Source of the DNA: Clostridia bacterium
GTDB taxonomy: Bacteria; Bacillota; Clostridia; UBA1381
Assembly (NCBI GenBank): GCA_017483065.1
Contig: JAFULX010000091.1
Coordinates: 1 to 49,589, forward strand
Reading direction: 5' to 3'
DNA length: 49,589 nucleotides
Shown: one piece after another, positions 8,858 through 17,776 of the stretch
Numbering within the stretch: the first letter of the stretch is position 1
How the letters are laid out: each line of letters begins with the position of its first letter
Made by a program: the position numbers and the translations under genes
The notes under the pieces: generated by a model
Databases searched by the model: none
Seen by the model: only the letters and a program-made list of their open reading frames with translations
Told to the model about the DNA's origin: nothing

Positions 8858-8906
8858 TGGAGCTTACGAAATTTTCTTGCAATCTTCGATGGAAAGGAAT
8901 TTAATT

Positions 8907-9386
8907 ATGGACAGCTTAACTTCCAAGGTAGCATACCTTAAAGGTCTTTTAGACGGTATGGAGCTTGACACCACAAAGGCGGAGAACAAGCTTCTTGCAA
9001 AGATTGTCGAAACAATGGAGGAAATCGCCGAGGCGGTTGAGGACGTTGCATATGCAAATGAGGAGCTTGAGGAGCTTGCTCACGAGCTTGACGAGGATTT
9101 GCACGACGTTGAGGAAATCGTTTATGACTGTGATGACGATGACTTTGACGATGATGACGACGATGATAATTTCGATATCCTTGACTATGACGATGACGAG
9201 GATATGGGCTTCTTTGAAATTCAATGCCCGAACTGCAATGAGGACGTAATGGTTGACTTTGACGCACTTGACGACGATGCTCCCATTATCTGCCCCAACT
9301 GCCGTGAGGAAATTGAACTCGAAATTGACTGCGACTGCGATTGTGAAGGCGATTGCGACTGCGGTTGTGACCACGACCACGAGTAA
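8907..9386 (+). CDS. Acidic CD1247-type protein with a zinc ribbon and Cys/Asp tail
   Basis: 159 residues from ATG 8907, preceded by GGAAAGGAA. Residues 1-75 resemble the CD1247 N-terminal domain found in clostridial proteins of unknown function: a helical region starting MDSLTSKVAYLKGLLDGM with heptad-like leucines, likely a coiled coil. Next comes a run of about 40 mostly Asp/Glu residues. A rubredoxin-like or zinc-ribbon pair follows, CPNCNEDV and CPNCREEI, and the protein ends in a tail of alternating Asp and Cys (DCDCDCEGDCDCGCDHDHE). The very high Asp content gives a DNA run of GAT/GAC repeats. It follows efp by 129 bases and ends at a strong bidirectional terminator. No function is known; metal binding is inferred from the cysteines. 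Confidence 0.85.
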   Translation: MDSLTSKVAYLKGLLDGMELDTTKAENKLLAKIVETMEEIAEAVEDVAYANEELEELAHELDEDLHDVEEIVYDCDDDDFDDDDDDDNFDILDYDDDEDMGFFEIQCPNCNEDVMVDFDALDDDAPIICPNCREEIELEIDCDCDCEGDCDCGCDHDHE

Positions 9387-9388
9387 GT

Positions 9389-9426
9389 AAAAAAATGAGA
9401 TGTGAAAACTCACATCTCATTTTTTT
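9389..9426. terminator. Bidirectional terminator between the CD1247-type gene and gph
   Basis: Perfect 11-base arms 9395-9405 and 9410-9420 with an AAAC loop, flanked by A and T runs on the two sides, so it serves both converging genes. The gph stop codon (9417-9419) is inside the stem. Confidence 0.93.
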
Positions 9427-10070
9427 ATATATTCTATAATCTCCGCTGGTGTTTTCGCAATCAAATCAGCACCTGCGTTTTCAAGCTCCGCTTTTGTTCG
9501 GAAACCCCATTCACAGCCGATTGTGTGAAAATGTGCATTTTTGCCAGTTATGATATCCACCGACGTGTCGCCGATAAATACCGTTTCGTCTGCGGCTGTG
9601 CCTGCAAGCGAGCATATTTCAAGTGCCGCCTCGGGTGAGGGCTTGGTCGGATAATCGGGACGCTTGCCCCAAATCTCGCAGAAAATATTCGGGAAAATTT
9701 TTTCCACAATCACCTTTGCCACATTATGCGGCTTGTTGGATAAAACGGCAAGCTTTATTCCTTGTCTTGAAAGTGCCGCTAAAAGCTCGTCTATTCCGTC
9801 ATACGGCTCAGTTTTGAACATATAATCCGCCTCATAAGCCGCATCATACACAGCACCCACCTTCTCATAAAGCTCAAGCGTGTCGCTTTCATATTCCTTC
9901 AGCATACGGTGAATGAGCATATCTCTGCCGTCACCGACAAGAATTTTGTACCGCTCAAGCTCAATCGGCGGCAAGCCGTATGCTTCAAGTGCATTATTGC
10001 CATAATACGCAATAGTGGGCAGCGTGTTTAAAAGAGTGCCGTCCAAATCAAAAATACAAAGTTTTTTCAT
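9417..10070 (-). CDS. gph: HAD-family phosphatase, phosphoglycolate phosphatase-like
   Basis: 217 residues from the ATG at 10070, where GGGAG gives a ribosome site; an upstream in-frame ATG lacks one. HAD motif I is FDLDGTLLNT near the N-terminus (two catalytic Asp), motif II is AVLSNKP, motif III the Lys in PTKPSPEA, and motif IV VFIGDTSVDIITGKNA. The helical cap between motifs I and II and the length match Gph/PpaX enzymes, which remove phosphate from 2-phosphoglycolate or pyrophosphate; substrate is uncertain. It starts 14 bases after pcrA on the same strand and is probably co-transcribed, so a role beside DNA repair (phosphoglycolate from damaged 3' ends) is possible. Confidence 0.9.
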   Translation of the reverse strand: MKKLCIFDLDGTLLNTLPTIAYYGNNALEAYGLPPIELERYKILVGDGRDMLIHRMLKEYESDTLELYEKVGAVYDAAYEADYMFKTEPYDGIDELLAALSRQGIKLAVLSNKPHNVAKVIVEKIFPNIFCEIWGKRPDYPTKPSPEAALEICSLAGTAADETVFIGDTSVDIITGKNAHFHTIGCEWGFRTKAELENAGADLIAKTPAEIIEYIKK

Positions 10071-10084
10071 AAAATCTCCCATAA

Positions 10085-12271
10085 TTACAGCTTTTTCAGC
10101 TTTGCATATGCCGCCATAAGCCTTTTTGTGCCGACAGAATCAAAATTTATCTCTAAAAGTGCGTCACGTTCAAACGGCGTTACCGCAGCAATTGTACCCT
10201 CGCCGAATTTTTGGTGCAGTACACGGTCGCCCGTTGTGAAATAATCGCTTTTAACCGCTGCGGTTGCCTGTGCGACAGGCTTTTTGTAGGTTTCGGCATA
10301 CGGTGCACTTCTGCCGAGGCTTTGCGTTGCCTTAACAACTGTTTTCTGTACGGGCGGAGCTGCGTCCTTTAAGTATTCGGGCGGAATTTCCTTGTAAAAT
10401 CTTGACGGGAAGCACGGTCCTGTCTTACCGAAAACGGTGCGTGAGCGTGCCTGTGTGATGTAGAGCGTTTCCTTTGCACGTGTGATTGCAACGTAGCAAA
10501 GACGGCGTTCCTCCTCGATATCCTCCTCGGCTGTCGAGCGTGACGAGGGGAAAAGTCCGTCCTCAAGTCCTGCAAGGAACACCACGGGGAACTCCAAGCC
10601 CTTTGCACTGTGTACCGTCATCAGTACGCAGGCATCCTGATCCTCGTCATATGCGTCAATGTCGGATACGAGTGCCACATTTTCCAGAAATCCGCCGAGT
10701 GACGGTGATTCCGCCGATTTTTCGTATTCGGTAACAGCGGACACAAATTCGTTTAAGTTTTCTATTCTCGTGCGTGATTCCACGCTGTTTTCAAGCTCCA
10801 GCATTGCCATATATCCGCTCTCGTTCAGCACCCGTGCAACGAGGTCGGAAACGTGCATAACCTCTGCGGCTTTCTGAAAAGCTTTTATCATACTGCCGAA
10901 CTCTACCATCTTCGCCGCCGCCCGTGAAAGCTCGGTGTACTCGTTGGCGAAAAGCACCGTTTCAAAAAGCGTCTGTCCCTTTTCGTCTGCAATAGCCTCC
11001 GCTTTTTCGAGTGAAGATGCACCTATTCCGCGCTTCGGCTCGTTTATAACACGCTTTAAGCTCACCGCATCGGACGGATTGTGAATTATACGCAGGTATG
11101 CAATAATATCCTTGATTTCCTTGCGGTCATAAAACCTAAGGCCTGCAAGAACACGGTAGGGAACGGCACATTGCAGCAGCATTTCCTCGATTACACGGGA
11201 CTGTGCGTTTGTGCGGTACAAAATCGCACAATCGGAAAATTTACCGCCGCTATGCACTTTTTTTGAAATTTGATTTGCGATAAACCGAGCCTCGTCACGC
11301 TCGTTGAGTGCGAGATAGCTCATAATCGGGTCGCCGCCGTCCTTGGCTGTCCAGAGATTTTTGCCCTTTCTGCCCTTGTTGTTTGCGATAACAGCATTTG
11401 CGGCGTTTAAGATATTCGAGGTGGAACGGTAATTCTGCTCCAGCTTGATAACGTGTGCATTGGGATATTCCTTCTCGAAATCGAGAATATTACGTATATT
11501 CGCACCACGGAAACGGTAGAGACACTGGTCGTCATCACCGACTACGCAGATATTGCCGTCCGAGCCTGCAAGCAGCGAAATCAGCATATACTGTGCGTTA
11601 TTGGTGTCCTGATACTCGTCCACCATAATATATTTGAACCGCTCACGCTGCTGCTCCAAGATATCGGGATTTTCGGACAGCACACGCACCGCCGAAAAAA
11701 CAATATCGTCAAAATCAAGAGCGTTGTTTTTCTGCAATTTTTTCTGATAAAGCTCATACACATCGGCAATAACCTTTTTGCGGTGGTCGGTCGAGTTAAT
11801 AAGTCCGTATGCGACATAATCCTGAAGATTATCCTTCGCACGGCTGATTTCGCCCTGAAGCATCTTCAGGGGCATAAGACGCTCGTCAATATTAAGCTCC
11901 TTCATACAGTCCTTGATGACCGTTTTCGAGTCGGAACTGTCATAGATAACAAAGCTCGGGTCGAAGCCAATGCGGTCGATACAGCTGCGAAGAAGCCTTA
12001 CGCACGCCGAATGGAAGGTGGAAATCCACATACCCTTTGCAAGGTCGCCGATTTGTGCCTCAATCCTCTCACGCATCTCCGCCGCAGCCTTGTTGGTAAA
12101 GGTAATTGCCAAAATATTACTCGGTCTTACATTTTTTGTTTCAAGTATATACACAAGACGGCTCACAAGCATAGTAGTCTTGCCGCTGCCTGCACCTGCA
12201 AGCACCAAAACCTGACCGTCCGTCTGCAAAATCGCCTCTTTTTGTTTTTCGTTAAAACGGCTAAAATCCAT
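10085..12271 (-). CDS. pcrA: ATP-dependent DNA helicase PcrA/UvrD
   Basis: 728-residue superfamily 1A helicase that unwinds DNA 3' to 5' in repair and replication. Start at 12271 is set by TTGGAGGAAAAT before ATG. Motifs in order: Q motif LNEKQ-like FNEKQKEAI, motif I GAGSGKT (26-32), Ia TFTNKAAAEM, II VDEYQDTN, III VGDDDQCLYRFRGA, IV LEQNYRS, V LMTVHSAKGLEFPVVFLAGLEDGLFP, VI ERRLCYVAITRAKE. The C-terminal 50 residues form the Tudor-like module typical of PcrA (GDRVLHQKFGEGTI), which binds RNA polymerase. Its start lies back to back with spoIVB, about 100 bases apart. Confidence 0.97.
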   Translation of the reverse strand: MDFSRFNEKQKEAILQTDGQVLVLAGAGSGKTTMLVSRLVYILETKNVRPSNILAITFTNKAAAEMRERIEAQIGDLAKGMWISTFHSACVRLLRSCIDRIGFDPSFVIYDSSDSKTVIKDCMKELNIDERLMPLKMLQGEISRAKDNLQDYVAYGLINSTDHRKKVIADVYELYQKKLQKNNALDFDDIVFSAVRVLSENPDILEQQRERFKYIMVDEYQDTNNAQYMLISLLAGSDGNICVVGDDDQCLYRFRGANIRNILDFEKEYPNAHVIKLEQNYRSTSNILNAANAVIANNKGRKGKNLWTAKDGGDPIMSYLALNERDEARFIANQISKKVHSGGKFSDCAILYRTNAQSRVIEEMLLQCAVPYRVLAGLRFYDRKEIKDIIAYLRIIHNPSDAVSLKRVINEPKRGIGASSLEKAEAIADEKGQTLFETVLFANEYTELSRAAAKMVEFGSMIKAFQKAAEVMHVSDLVARVLNESGYMAMLELENSVESRTRIENLNEFVSAVTEYEKSAESPSLGGFLENVALVSDIDAYDEDQDACVLMTVHSAKGLEFPVVFLAGLEDGLFPSSRSTAEEDIEEERRLCYVAITRAKETLYITQARSRTVFGKTGPCFPSRFYKEIPPEYLKDAAPPVQKTVVKATQSLGRSAPYAETYKKPVAQATAAVKSDYFTTGDRVLHQKFGEGTIAAVTPFERDALLEINFDSVGTKRLMAAYAKLKKL

Positions 12272-12368
12272 ATTTTCCTCCAAATAAAATTTAATCACAC
12301 TTAGAATAATAATAACACAAAACAATGAAAAAGTCTATCTAAAAATTGTAAAATGTGAGGAATTTGAC

Positions 12369-13499
12369 GTGAAAAAGAACATATGCCGAGCCATTACAGC
12401 TCTTTTACCGATTACAATAATAACCGCCGTATATACCATTACTCCGAGCGAAATCGTACTCCCCGAAAACGCACGTTACAGTGCATATCCAAACGGGTTT
12501 GTCCGCCTTGCGTCCGCCGTTGATACCCGTGCGGTCGGCGAAACGGAGGTCAAAGCTGAGCTTTTCGGTGCATTTCCGATAAAAACGGTGCAGGTTTCGG
12601 TCGTACCCGAGCGTTATGTTTCGGTGTCGGGTGAGGTGATAGGTGTTCGGATTTATTCGGACGGAATAATGGTGACAGGCATTGAAAATACGGGAGCGGC
12701 AAGGCTTGCTGGTATAAAAAAGGGCGACGTGATTGAAAAAATCAACGGTATTACGTTGGATAGCACCGAGCAGCTTGCCTCGGTCATATCGGAAGATGAG
12801 GTCAATACGCTGACTATCCGCCGTGGTGAAGAACGTCTTGAAATAACAGTTCGTGGCAGAAATAAGGAGGACGGTTACAGCGTGGGAATGTGGGTGCGTG
12901 ACTCCGCCGCAGGTATCGGAACGCTGACATATATTGCCCCCGACGGCTCTTACGGTGCACTCGGACACGCAATTTGTGACAGCGACACCGAGCTTGCCGT
13001 ACCGCTTTCAAAGGGAACGCTCTCGCCTTGTCGGATTAGCTCGGTCAAGGCAGGTAAAAGCGGCGAGCCTGGCGAGCTTGTCGGAGCAATCGGCTCGGAG
13101 GTGACGGGCAGCGTGCTTGAAAATTCCGAGCTTGGCATATACGGCAAAACCGCACCTCTGGACGAAAATCTCTTTCCGATAGCAACACGCTTTCTTGTCA
13201 AGGAGGGAGCGGCACAGCTGTGGTGCGATGTTGACGGCACAGGCACGAAAAGCTATGCAATAACGATTGACAGGGTTTCGGGCAGCTCCAAGCCGAATAA
13301 TAAAAGTATGACAATAACCGTCACCGACCCTGAGCTGCTCGCAAAAACGGGCGGAATCGTGCAGGGTATGAGCGGCTCGCCCATTATCCAAAACGGCAAG
13401 CTCGTGGGAGCCGTAACGCACGTGTTCGTCAACGACCCGACACGTGGCTATGGAATATTTATTGAAAATATGCTGGCGGAGGTAGAAAAAATAAAATAA
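12369..13499 (+). CDS. spoIVB: SpoIVB serine peptidase (S55), sporulation signalling protease
   Basis: 376 residues starting at GTG with GAGG upstream. SpoIVB is made in the forespore, crosses into the intermembrane space and triggers pro-sigma-K processing. Seen: a hydrophobic N-terminal anchor (about residues 8-24), a PDZ domain (about 85-160, GITLDSTEQLAS region), and the S55 peptidase domain with GALGHAICD and GIVQGMSGSPIIQNGKLVGA, holding the catalytic His and Ser. The C-terminal THVFVNDPTRGYGIFIENML is diagnostic. This gene is the best evidence that the organism makes endospores. A forespore-type promoter is expected upstream but I cannot define one with confidence. Confidence 0.96.
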   Translation: MKKNICRAITALLPITIITAVYTITPSEIVLPENARYSAYPNGFVRLASAVDTRAVGETEVKAELFGAFPIKTVQVSVVPERYVSVSGEVIGVRIYSDGIMVTGIENTGAARLAGIKKGDVIEKINGITLDSTEQLASVISEDEVNTLTIRRGEERLEITVRGRNKEDGYSVGMWVRDSAAGIGTLTYIAPDGSYGALGHAICDSDTELAVPLSKGTLSPCRISSVKAGKSGEPGELVGAIGSEVTGSVLENSELGIYGKTAPLDENLFPIATRFLVKEGAAQLWCDVDGTGTKSYAITIDRVSGSSKPNNKSMTITVTDPELLAKTGGIVQGMSGSPIIQNGKLVGAVTHVFVNDPTRGYGIFIENMLAEVEKIK

Positions 13500-13505
13500 G
13501 TCAAA

Positions 13506-13539
13506 TGCTCGTCTATTCAAAATGGGCGAGCACTTTTTT
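13506..13539 (+). terminator. Terminator of spoIVB
   Basis: Arms 13506-13514 and 13524-13532 pair over 9 bases with G-T wobbles (TGCTCG with CGAGCA at the base), then six T (13534-13539). Confidence 0.8.
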
Positions 13540-13561
13540 GAAAAAAAGAAAGTGATAGAGC

Positions 13562-13602
13562 GAAAATGTCCATATGAATATCATAAAACTCTATGGATGT
13601 TT
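13562..13602 (+). promoter_or_regulatory. Inverted repeat upstream of the permease promoter
   Basis: TCCATA and TATGGA form arms about 17 bases apart (13569-13574 and 13592-13597), just upstream of the -35. It could be the site of the AraC-type regulator encoded in the same transcript; that is inference. Confidence 0.3.
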
Positions 13603-13632
13603 TTGATTTTATATGTTATACTTATATATAAT
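13603..13632 (+). promoter_or_regulatory. Promoter of the DMT permease-AraC operon
   Basis: TTGATT (13603-13608), 18-base spacer, TATAAT (13627-13632). GAGGAG follows before the ATG at 13660. Confidence 0.65.
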
Positions 13633-13659
13633 TAAAGTTTTTTCGAGGAGAAAAAGTAT

Positions 13660-14529
13660 ATGGAATATTTGCTCATACCTCTAATGTGTTTTCTTGCTGT
13701 AACAAAGGTGTCCTTGCAGTCACAATTTTCAAAGTCAAGAACATTCGGCTTTGCGGATAATACATTTTATAATTTTGTAATGTTTACTGCAGCAGCCATT
13801 CTTTTCCTCCCTGTCCTTTTTTTAAAAAGAACCTCTGCTGATACATATATATTTGGTATTATAGCCGGTATATTGAGTGTGGGCTTTCAACTTTCGTATA
13901 TGTTTGCATTTTCGTGCGGTAAACCTGTTTTGGTCACAACAGTAAATAATTTCAGTATGTTTATACCAATTGCGGTTTCGTGTATATTTTTATGCGAACC
14001 TTTTGGGAGTATGAAGATGATTGCTCTTTTTTTTGCAGCTGTTTCGATTTGGATAATTACTTCAAAAAACAACACAAAAATTTCAAGTTCTGCAACATCA
14101 AATAGATGGCTTTTATATACATTATTAGCTTTTTTCTGCAACGGATTTATTTCTTCCAACCAAAAGATTTATGCAAATTTTTCGACAGCTTTTGATGCTT
14201 TTAGTTTTGTTGCAATAACATATGTTACTGCATCCTGCTTATCGTTTGCGATATTTAAACTTACTGTATATAATAAAAGCGTAGTTTTTAAATGGGATAA
14301 AGAAACCATTGTTTCCGCAGGTACATCCGGTATATTTTTGGGAATATTTCAATGTGTCAGTACATATGCAGCTTCGGTAATTGATGGTGTTATATTGTAC
14401 ACGGTATATAATTGCGCAACAAACATTTTGTTTGTTGTTGTAAGAACGATTTTTTTTAGAGACAATCTTTCTAAAAAGCAAATTCTGGGTTTGATTTCCG
14501 GTCTTTGTGCTATATTGTTTATGCAATAA
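13660..14529 (+). CDS. DMT-superfamily (EamA-like) membrane transporter
   Basis: 289 residues, very hydrophobic, with about ten predicted membrane segments in two repeats of five, the EamA/DMT plan. Examples are FVMFTAAAILFLPVLFL, PVLVTTVNNFSMFIPIAVS and NKSVV followed by the second half. Family members export or import sugars, nucleotide sugars, amino acids or drugs, so the substrate is open. Together with the AraC gene 54 bases downstream and the GH31 gene beyond, uptake or export of a sugar is a reasonable guess. Codons are strongly A/T-ending, unlike the genes on either side, which suggests acquisition by transfer. Confidence 0.8.
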   Translation: MEYLLIPLMCFLAVTKVSLQSQFSKSRTFGFADNTFYNFVMFTAAAILFLPVLFLKRTSADTYIFGIIAGILSVGFQLSYMFAFSCGKPVLVTTVNNFSMFIPIAVSCIFLCEPFGSMKMIALFFAAVSIWIITSKNNTKISSSATSNRWLLYTLLAFFCNGFISSNQKIYANFSTAFDAFSFVAITYVTASCLSFAIFKLTVYNKSVVFKWDKETIVSAGTSGIFLGIFQCVSTYAASVIDGVILYTVYNCATNILFVVVRTIFFRDNLSKKQILGLISGLCAILFMQ

Positions 14530-14583
14530 AATAATAAGCAGTTTAAATTGCCGTTTGCAGAAAGAAAGGGTATATATACGAAT

Positions 14584-15393
14584 ATGGATAATTATTTTCT
14601 TGAAAAACGCTTTGATTACACCGACTCAGATGGCATTAATCTGATTTACTGCGGTATTCGTGAAAAATGTTATGGTCATAAATACAATAAACATAAGCTT
14701 GACAACTATATTTTAACTTTGATAAATGAGGGAAGTGCTGAATTTGACATTAATGGCAAACAGACTGTTTTTTCAGAAAATTACTTTTATGTGATGTATA
14801 GCAAAAGCGAAATGTCTTATGTTACGAATGAGGATATGCCGTGGAGTATTTCTTGGCTGGTTATCGAGGGAACGCAAATTGAGAGCATCCTGAATATGAT
14901 AGGAATAACCCGTGAAACACCGTTTTTGTATATACGTAATCCTCGTAAGATAAAAAGTATATTGGATGAAATATTTGAAAAAACCAATCGTATTGATATG
15001 ACATCAAAGATGGAATGCATATCACTTTTGTACAGTCTTTTTGCAGCCTTAGCTGAGGAAAAATTAGTTGTCAACAGTAATCCGCATGTTGACAGAGCAT
15101 TGAAATATATACATGAGCATTACTGTGAAGATATCAGCATACAACAACTTGCAGCCTATCTTGGACTTAATAACAATTATTTTTCAAAACTTTTCAAGAA
15201 AAATATGGGTATGAGTCCGTCAGCATATATAAATGGGCTAAAACTGGAAAGAGCAAAATTTTTAATAAAACATACTGATATGCAAATCAACGAGATTTGT
15301 GAGGCAATTGGATATGCAGATCAGTTTTATTTTAGCAGAATATTCAAAAAAAAAGAAAAGATTTCTCCGTTGAATTATAGGTATTATAAGTGA
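14584..15393 (+). CDS. AraC-family transcriptional regulator
   Basis: 269 residues from the ATG at 14584; an upstream TTG frame has no ribosome site. The N-terminal cupin-like sensor (about 1-150, with ITLINEGSAEF-like strands) is followed by the two helix-turn-helix motifs of the AraC domain (about 170-265): EDISIQQLAAYLGLNNNYFSKLFK and INEICEAIGYADQFYFSRIFKK. It shares A+T-rich codons and a transcript with the permease, and converges on the GH31 gene, which is a likely target. Sugar ligand unknown. Confidence 0.9.
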   Translation: MDNYFLEKRFDYTDSDGINLIYCGIREKCYGHKYNKHKLDNYILTLINEGSAEFDINGKQTVFSENYFYVMYSKSEMSYVTNEDMPWSISWLVIEGTQIESILNMIGITRETPFLYIRNPRKIKSILDEIFEKTNRIDMTSKMECISLLYSLFAALAEEKLVVNSNPHVDRALKYIHEHYCEDISIQQLAAYLGLNNNYFSKLFKKNMGMSPSAYINGLKLERAKFLIKHTDMQINEICEAIGYADQFYFSRIFKKKEKISPLNYRYYK

Positions 15394-15410
15394 CGGAAAG
15401 ATGAAAGATG

Positions 15411-15456
15411 TAATTAACAACGCTTGGCAGGATATCCTGCCAAGCGTTGTTAATTA
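15411..15456. terminator. 46-bp perfect palindrome, bidirectional terminator candidate
   Basis: The two 23-base arms meet without spacer at the centre GATATC (15431-15436). It lies between the converging AraC and GH31 genes, and the GH31 stop codon (15454-15456) is its last triplet. The ends (TAATTA) are not clear U tracts, so termination is inferred from position and stem strength. Confidence 0.7.
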
Positions 15457-17682
15457 TCCTATAGTAAGTTCTTTTCCGCTACTCAATGTAAAGCATATTG
15501 CCTTTTTATTATTGTCATAAATTGCGTTGTCGGGCAGTGATATCGGCTTATCAGTATATACTTCCATGTGGTATTCACGATTGGTCGGAAGTTTATATTC
15601 TCCTTCTTTTTCGTCAATACACACTTTTATTTTATCGCCGCTGCAAGTATAACTGAATCTTGTTTTTGCATATACACCATTTTCGAAATCAAAACTAATT
15701 CCGTCATCTTCATAGAGTATATATTCGCCTTCCGTTTCGGGATAAATCTTTATCGTCATTGTTTCAACTGGTTTTTCACCAACATATTGTACATTTTCCC
15801 AGAAAGGAATGATGGAGCCTTTTCTAATAAAAAGATATCCGCCTTTATCTTTTGGATACGCATTACTTAAAGTTATCATACCTTCGTATTCCTTGCCTGT
15901 CCAGTAGTCAATCCACTTGCCTTCGGGCAGATGGATTTCATCACTGAGTGATCCTACAAGAATATTGTCTCCAAACATATACTGATTATAATTATCATAG
16001 AATCTTTGATCATCCGGATAGTTAATGATCATTGCACTGCACATAGGAATACCGCTTAAATGCGAATTGTATGCGGCAGTGTAAATATATGGCATAAGAG
16101 AATAACGAAGTTTAGCATAATAAACATAAATATCACGAAGTTCATCGTCAAGCATCCACGGCCATACAGGGTGTCCCCAACAAAAATTCAATACCCATGG
16201 CATAAACATTCCGGCATGAATTTGCTCGGGATTATTGCTTATCATATCGGCAGTTACATTGCTTTGACCCTGAAAGCTGTATTGCATAAGCCCAACCAAG
16301 GATGTATCTGAGGTAGTGTCTCCGCACCATGTTCCGCAATACTTTTGGTGTCCTATAAATGTTGATGGCGTTCGTACAAAAATTCTTTTTCCGGTATATT
16401 CCTTGTAGCCTTCAAAATATTGCAGAGAGTTAAGTGTTTGATTAAGATTATGCATATATTTGTATGAATATCCGTTTGCATAAAAGTGATCAAGTTTTGT
16501 AATCTCCACTCTATGACCGTCTTCGGCTAGTCCAACTATACCCAAATCAAAAAAACGCTTAAAGTGTTCAAACCACGGTTCTTCCGGAATTGTATACGGA
16601 TCATGACGTACGGTTGGAAAAAGATTGTCATCTCTAAAAAGTTTACTGTTGGCATCTATTGACATATCTGAGTTATTGTCTTTTCTGACAGCTCTGTCAT
16701 AAAGAGGTGTTTTAATATTTTCGGGATGTTTTTTAAAATAACGTCGTTCCTGCTCATGCGTCAAGTCATATTCGCATGGCGTCCAGAGAGTTGATTTAAT
16801 TCCGAAATGTTTGAGTGTTGCGATGAATGTATTATGTTCGTGCATCCAGTCATGCACAAAATATCTGCTTGTATTAAACTGTTGGTTTACACTTTTATCA
16901 TAATAAGTTGACATCCATTCACAAGAAATAGAAAAGTTATCACATGGTATTTTTTCCCTTCTGAGTCTTTCCGCCTTGTCGATAAGGGATATTTCGTTCT
17001 CGGATTCGTTGTTAACTACTGTTATTCCGTAACCATTAAGTGGCATTAAAGAAGGTTTGCCGGTTATGGAAGTGAAATCTGTAATCATTTTTTTGAAATC
17101 TCCGGCAAAAATAAAAATATCAAATTCGCCATCTTCACTCCAAAATACAAGTTTATTTTCTTCTTTATTTGCAAAATCAAAAAATGTTTCACAGGTATTA
17201 TTCCAAAAAAGACCCCAACCGTCACTGCTCATAAAAAATGTTGACGGACCGTTGTTGGTAACAGGAGCACACCAGTTTTTTATAATTTGTTTCCGGAGCT
17301 CTATGCCTTTTTGTGGGCGGTATCCGCAACCATAAAATCGTTCGTTTTCAGAAACAATAATTTTTCCTCCTACGCCAATATCCTCTTGTGGATGGAATGG
17401 CATTAGATTTTTAATAATTATTTTTTCGTTATGTTTAACTGAAAAAGATGCGTCTTCGTTGATTTGGATCTCAAGATTACCTGACGTTATAATTTTCGAA
17501 TTGTCGGCATCAATAAGTGTGCTGGCTGTTTTTGAAAGATTTGTTTCAATAATGTCATATCTTTCCATTAGACTTTGCTTAAATACACCTGTTCCATTAT
17601 ATCTTATGCGAACAACATTATCGAGAACGGGTGCAAGGGAATACGCATTGTGATTACGCATATAAAATGAATATTTTTCCAT
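15454..17682 (-). CDS. Glycoside hydrolase family 31 (alpha-glucosidase/alpha-xylosidase type)
   Basis: 742 residues from ATG 17682, preceded by GAGGTGA; longer upstream frames have no ribosome site. No signal peptide, so cytoplasmic. The N-terminal beta-sandwich includes ERFYGCGYRPQKGIEL, followed by the TIM barrel. Candidate catalytic residues are the Asp in GLAEDGHRVE (nucleophile region) and the Asp in TWCGDTTSD (acid/base). After the barrel come GHPVWPWMLDDELRDIYVYYAKLRYSLMPYIYTA (split motif) and C-terminal beta domains with LPEGKWIDYWTGKEYEG. GH31 enzymes remove alpha-linked glucose, xylose or sulfoquinovose from oligosaccharides; specificity cannot be read here. Like the genes to its left it is A+T-rich. 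Regulation by the flanking AraC proteins is probable. Confidence 0.9.
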   Translation of the reverse strand: MEKYSFYMRNHNAYSLAPVLDNVVRIRYNGTGVFKQSLMERYDIIETNLSKTASTLIDADNSKIITSGNLEIQINEDASFSVKHNEKIIIKNLMPFHPQEDIGVGGKIIVSENERFYGCGYRPQKGIELRKQIIKNWCAPVTNNGPSTFFMSSDGWGLFWNNTCETFFDFANKEENKLVFWSEDGEFDIFIFAGDFKKMITDFTSITGKPSLMPLNGYGITVVNNESENEISLIDKAERLRREKIPCDNFSISCEWMSTYYDKSVNQQFNTSRYFVHDWMHEHNTFIATLKHFGIKSTLWTPCEYDLTHEQERRYFKKHPENIKTPLYDRAVRKDNNSDMSIDANSKLFRDDNLFPTVRHDPYTIPEEPWFEHFKRFFDLGIVGLAEDGHRVEITKLDHFYANGYSYKYMHNLNQTLNSLQYFEGYKEYTGKRIFVRTPSTFIGHQKYCGTWCGDTTSDTSLVGLMQYSFQGQSNVTADMISNNPEQIHAGMFMPWVLNFCWGHPVWPWMLDDELRDIYVYYAKLRYSLMPYIYTAAYNSHLSGIPMCSAMIINYPDDQRFYDNYNQYMFGDNILVGSLSDEIHLPEGKWIDYWTGKEYEGMITLSNAYPKDKGGYLFIRKGSIIPFWENVQYVGEKPVETMTIKIYPETEGEYILYEDDGISFDFENGVYAKTRFSYTCSGDKIKVCIDEKEGEYKLPTNREYHMEVYTDKPISLPDNAIYDNNKKAICFTLSSGKELTIG

Positions 17683-17709
17683 TTGTTTCACCTCGAAGTT
17701 TTTTATTTT

Positions 17710-17715
17710 ATTATA
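17710..17715 (-). promoter_or_regulatory. -10 element of the GH31 gene
   Basis: TATAAT on the minus strand, about 28 bases before the start codon. No good -35 lies 17 bases upstream, which fits a promoter that depends on an activator such as AraC. Confidence 0.35.
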
Positions 17716-17776
17716 AAACAATGCAAGAATGAATGGAATGGATTTATATTTGTTTTTTATGTAAATATTCGCTACT

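Noticed and set aside
11453-12304. Open frame of 283 codons opposite pcrA
   Set aside because: Lies fully antisense to the helicase core motifs and shows no family features.
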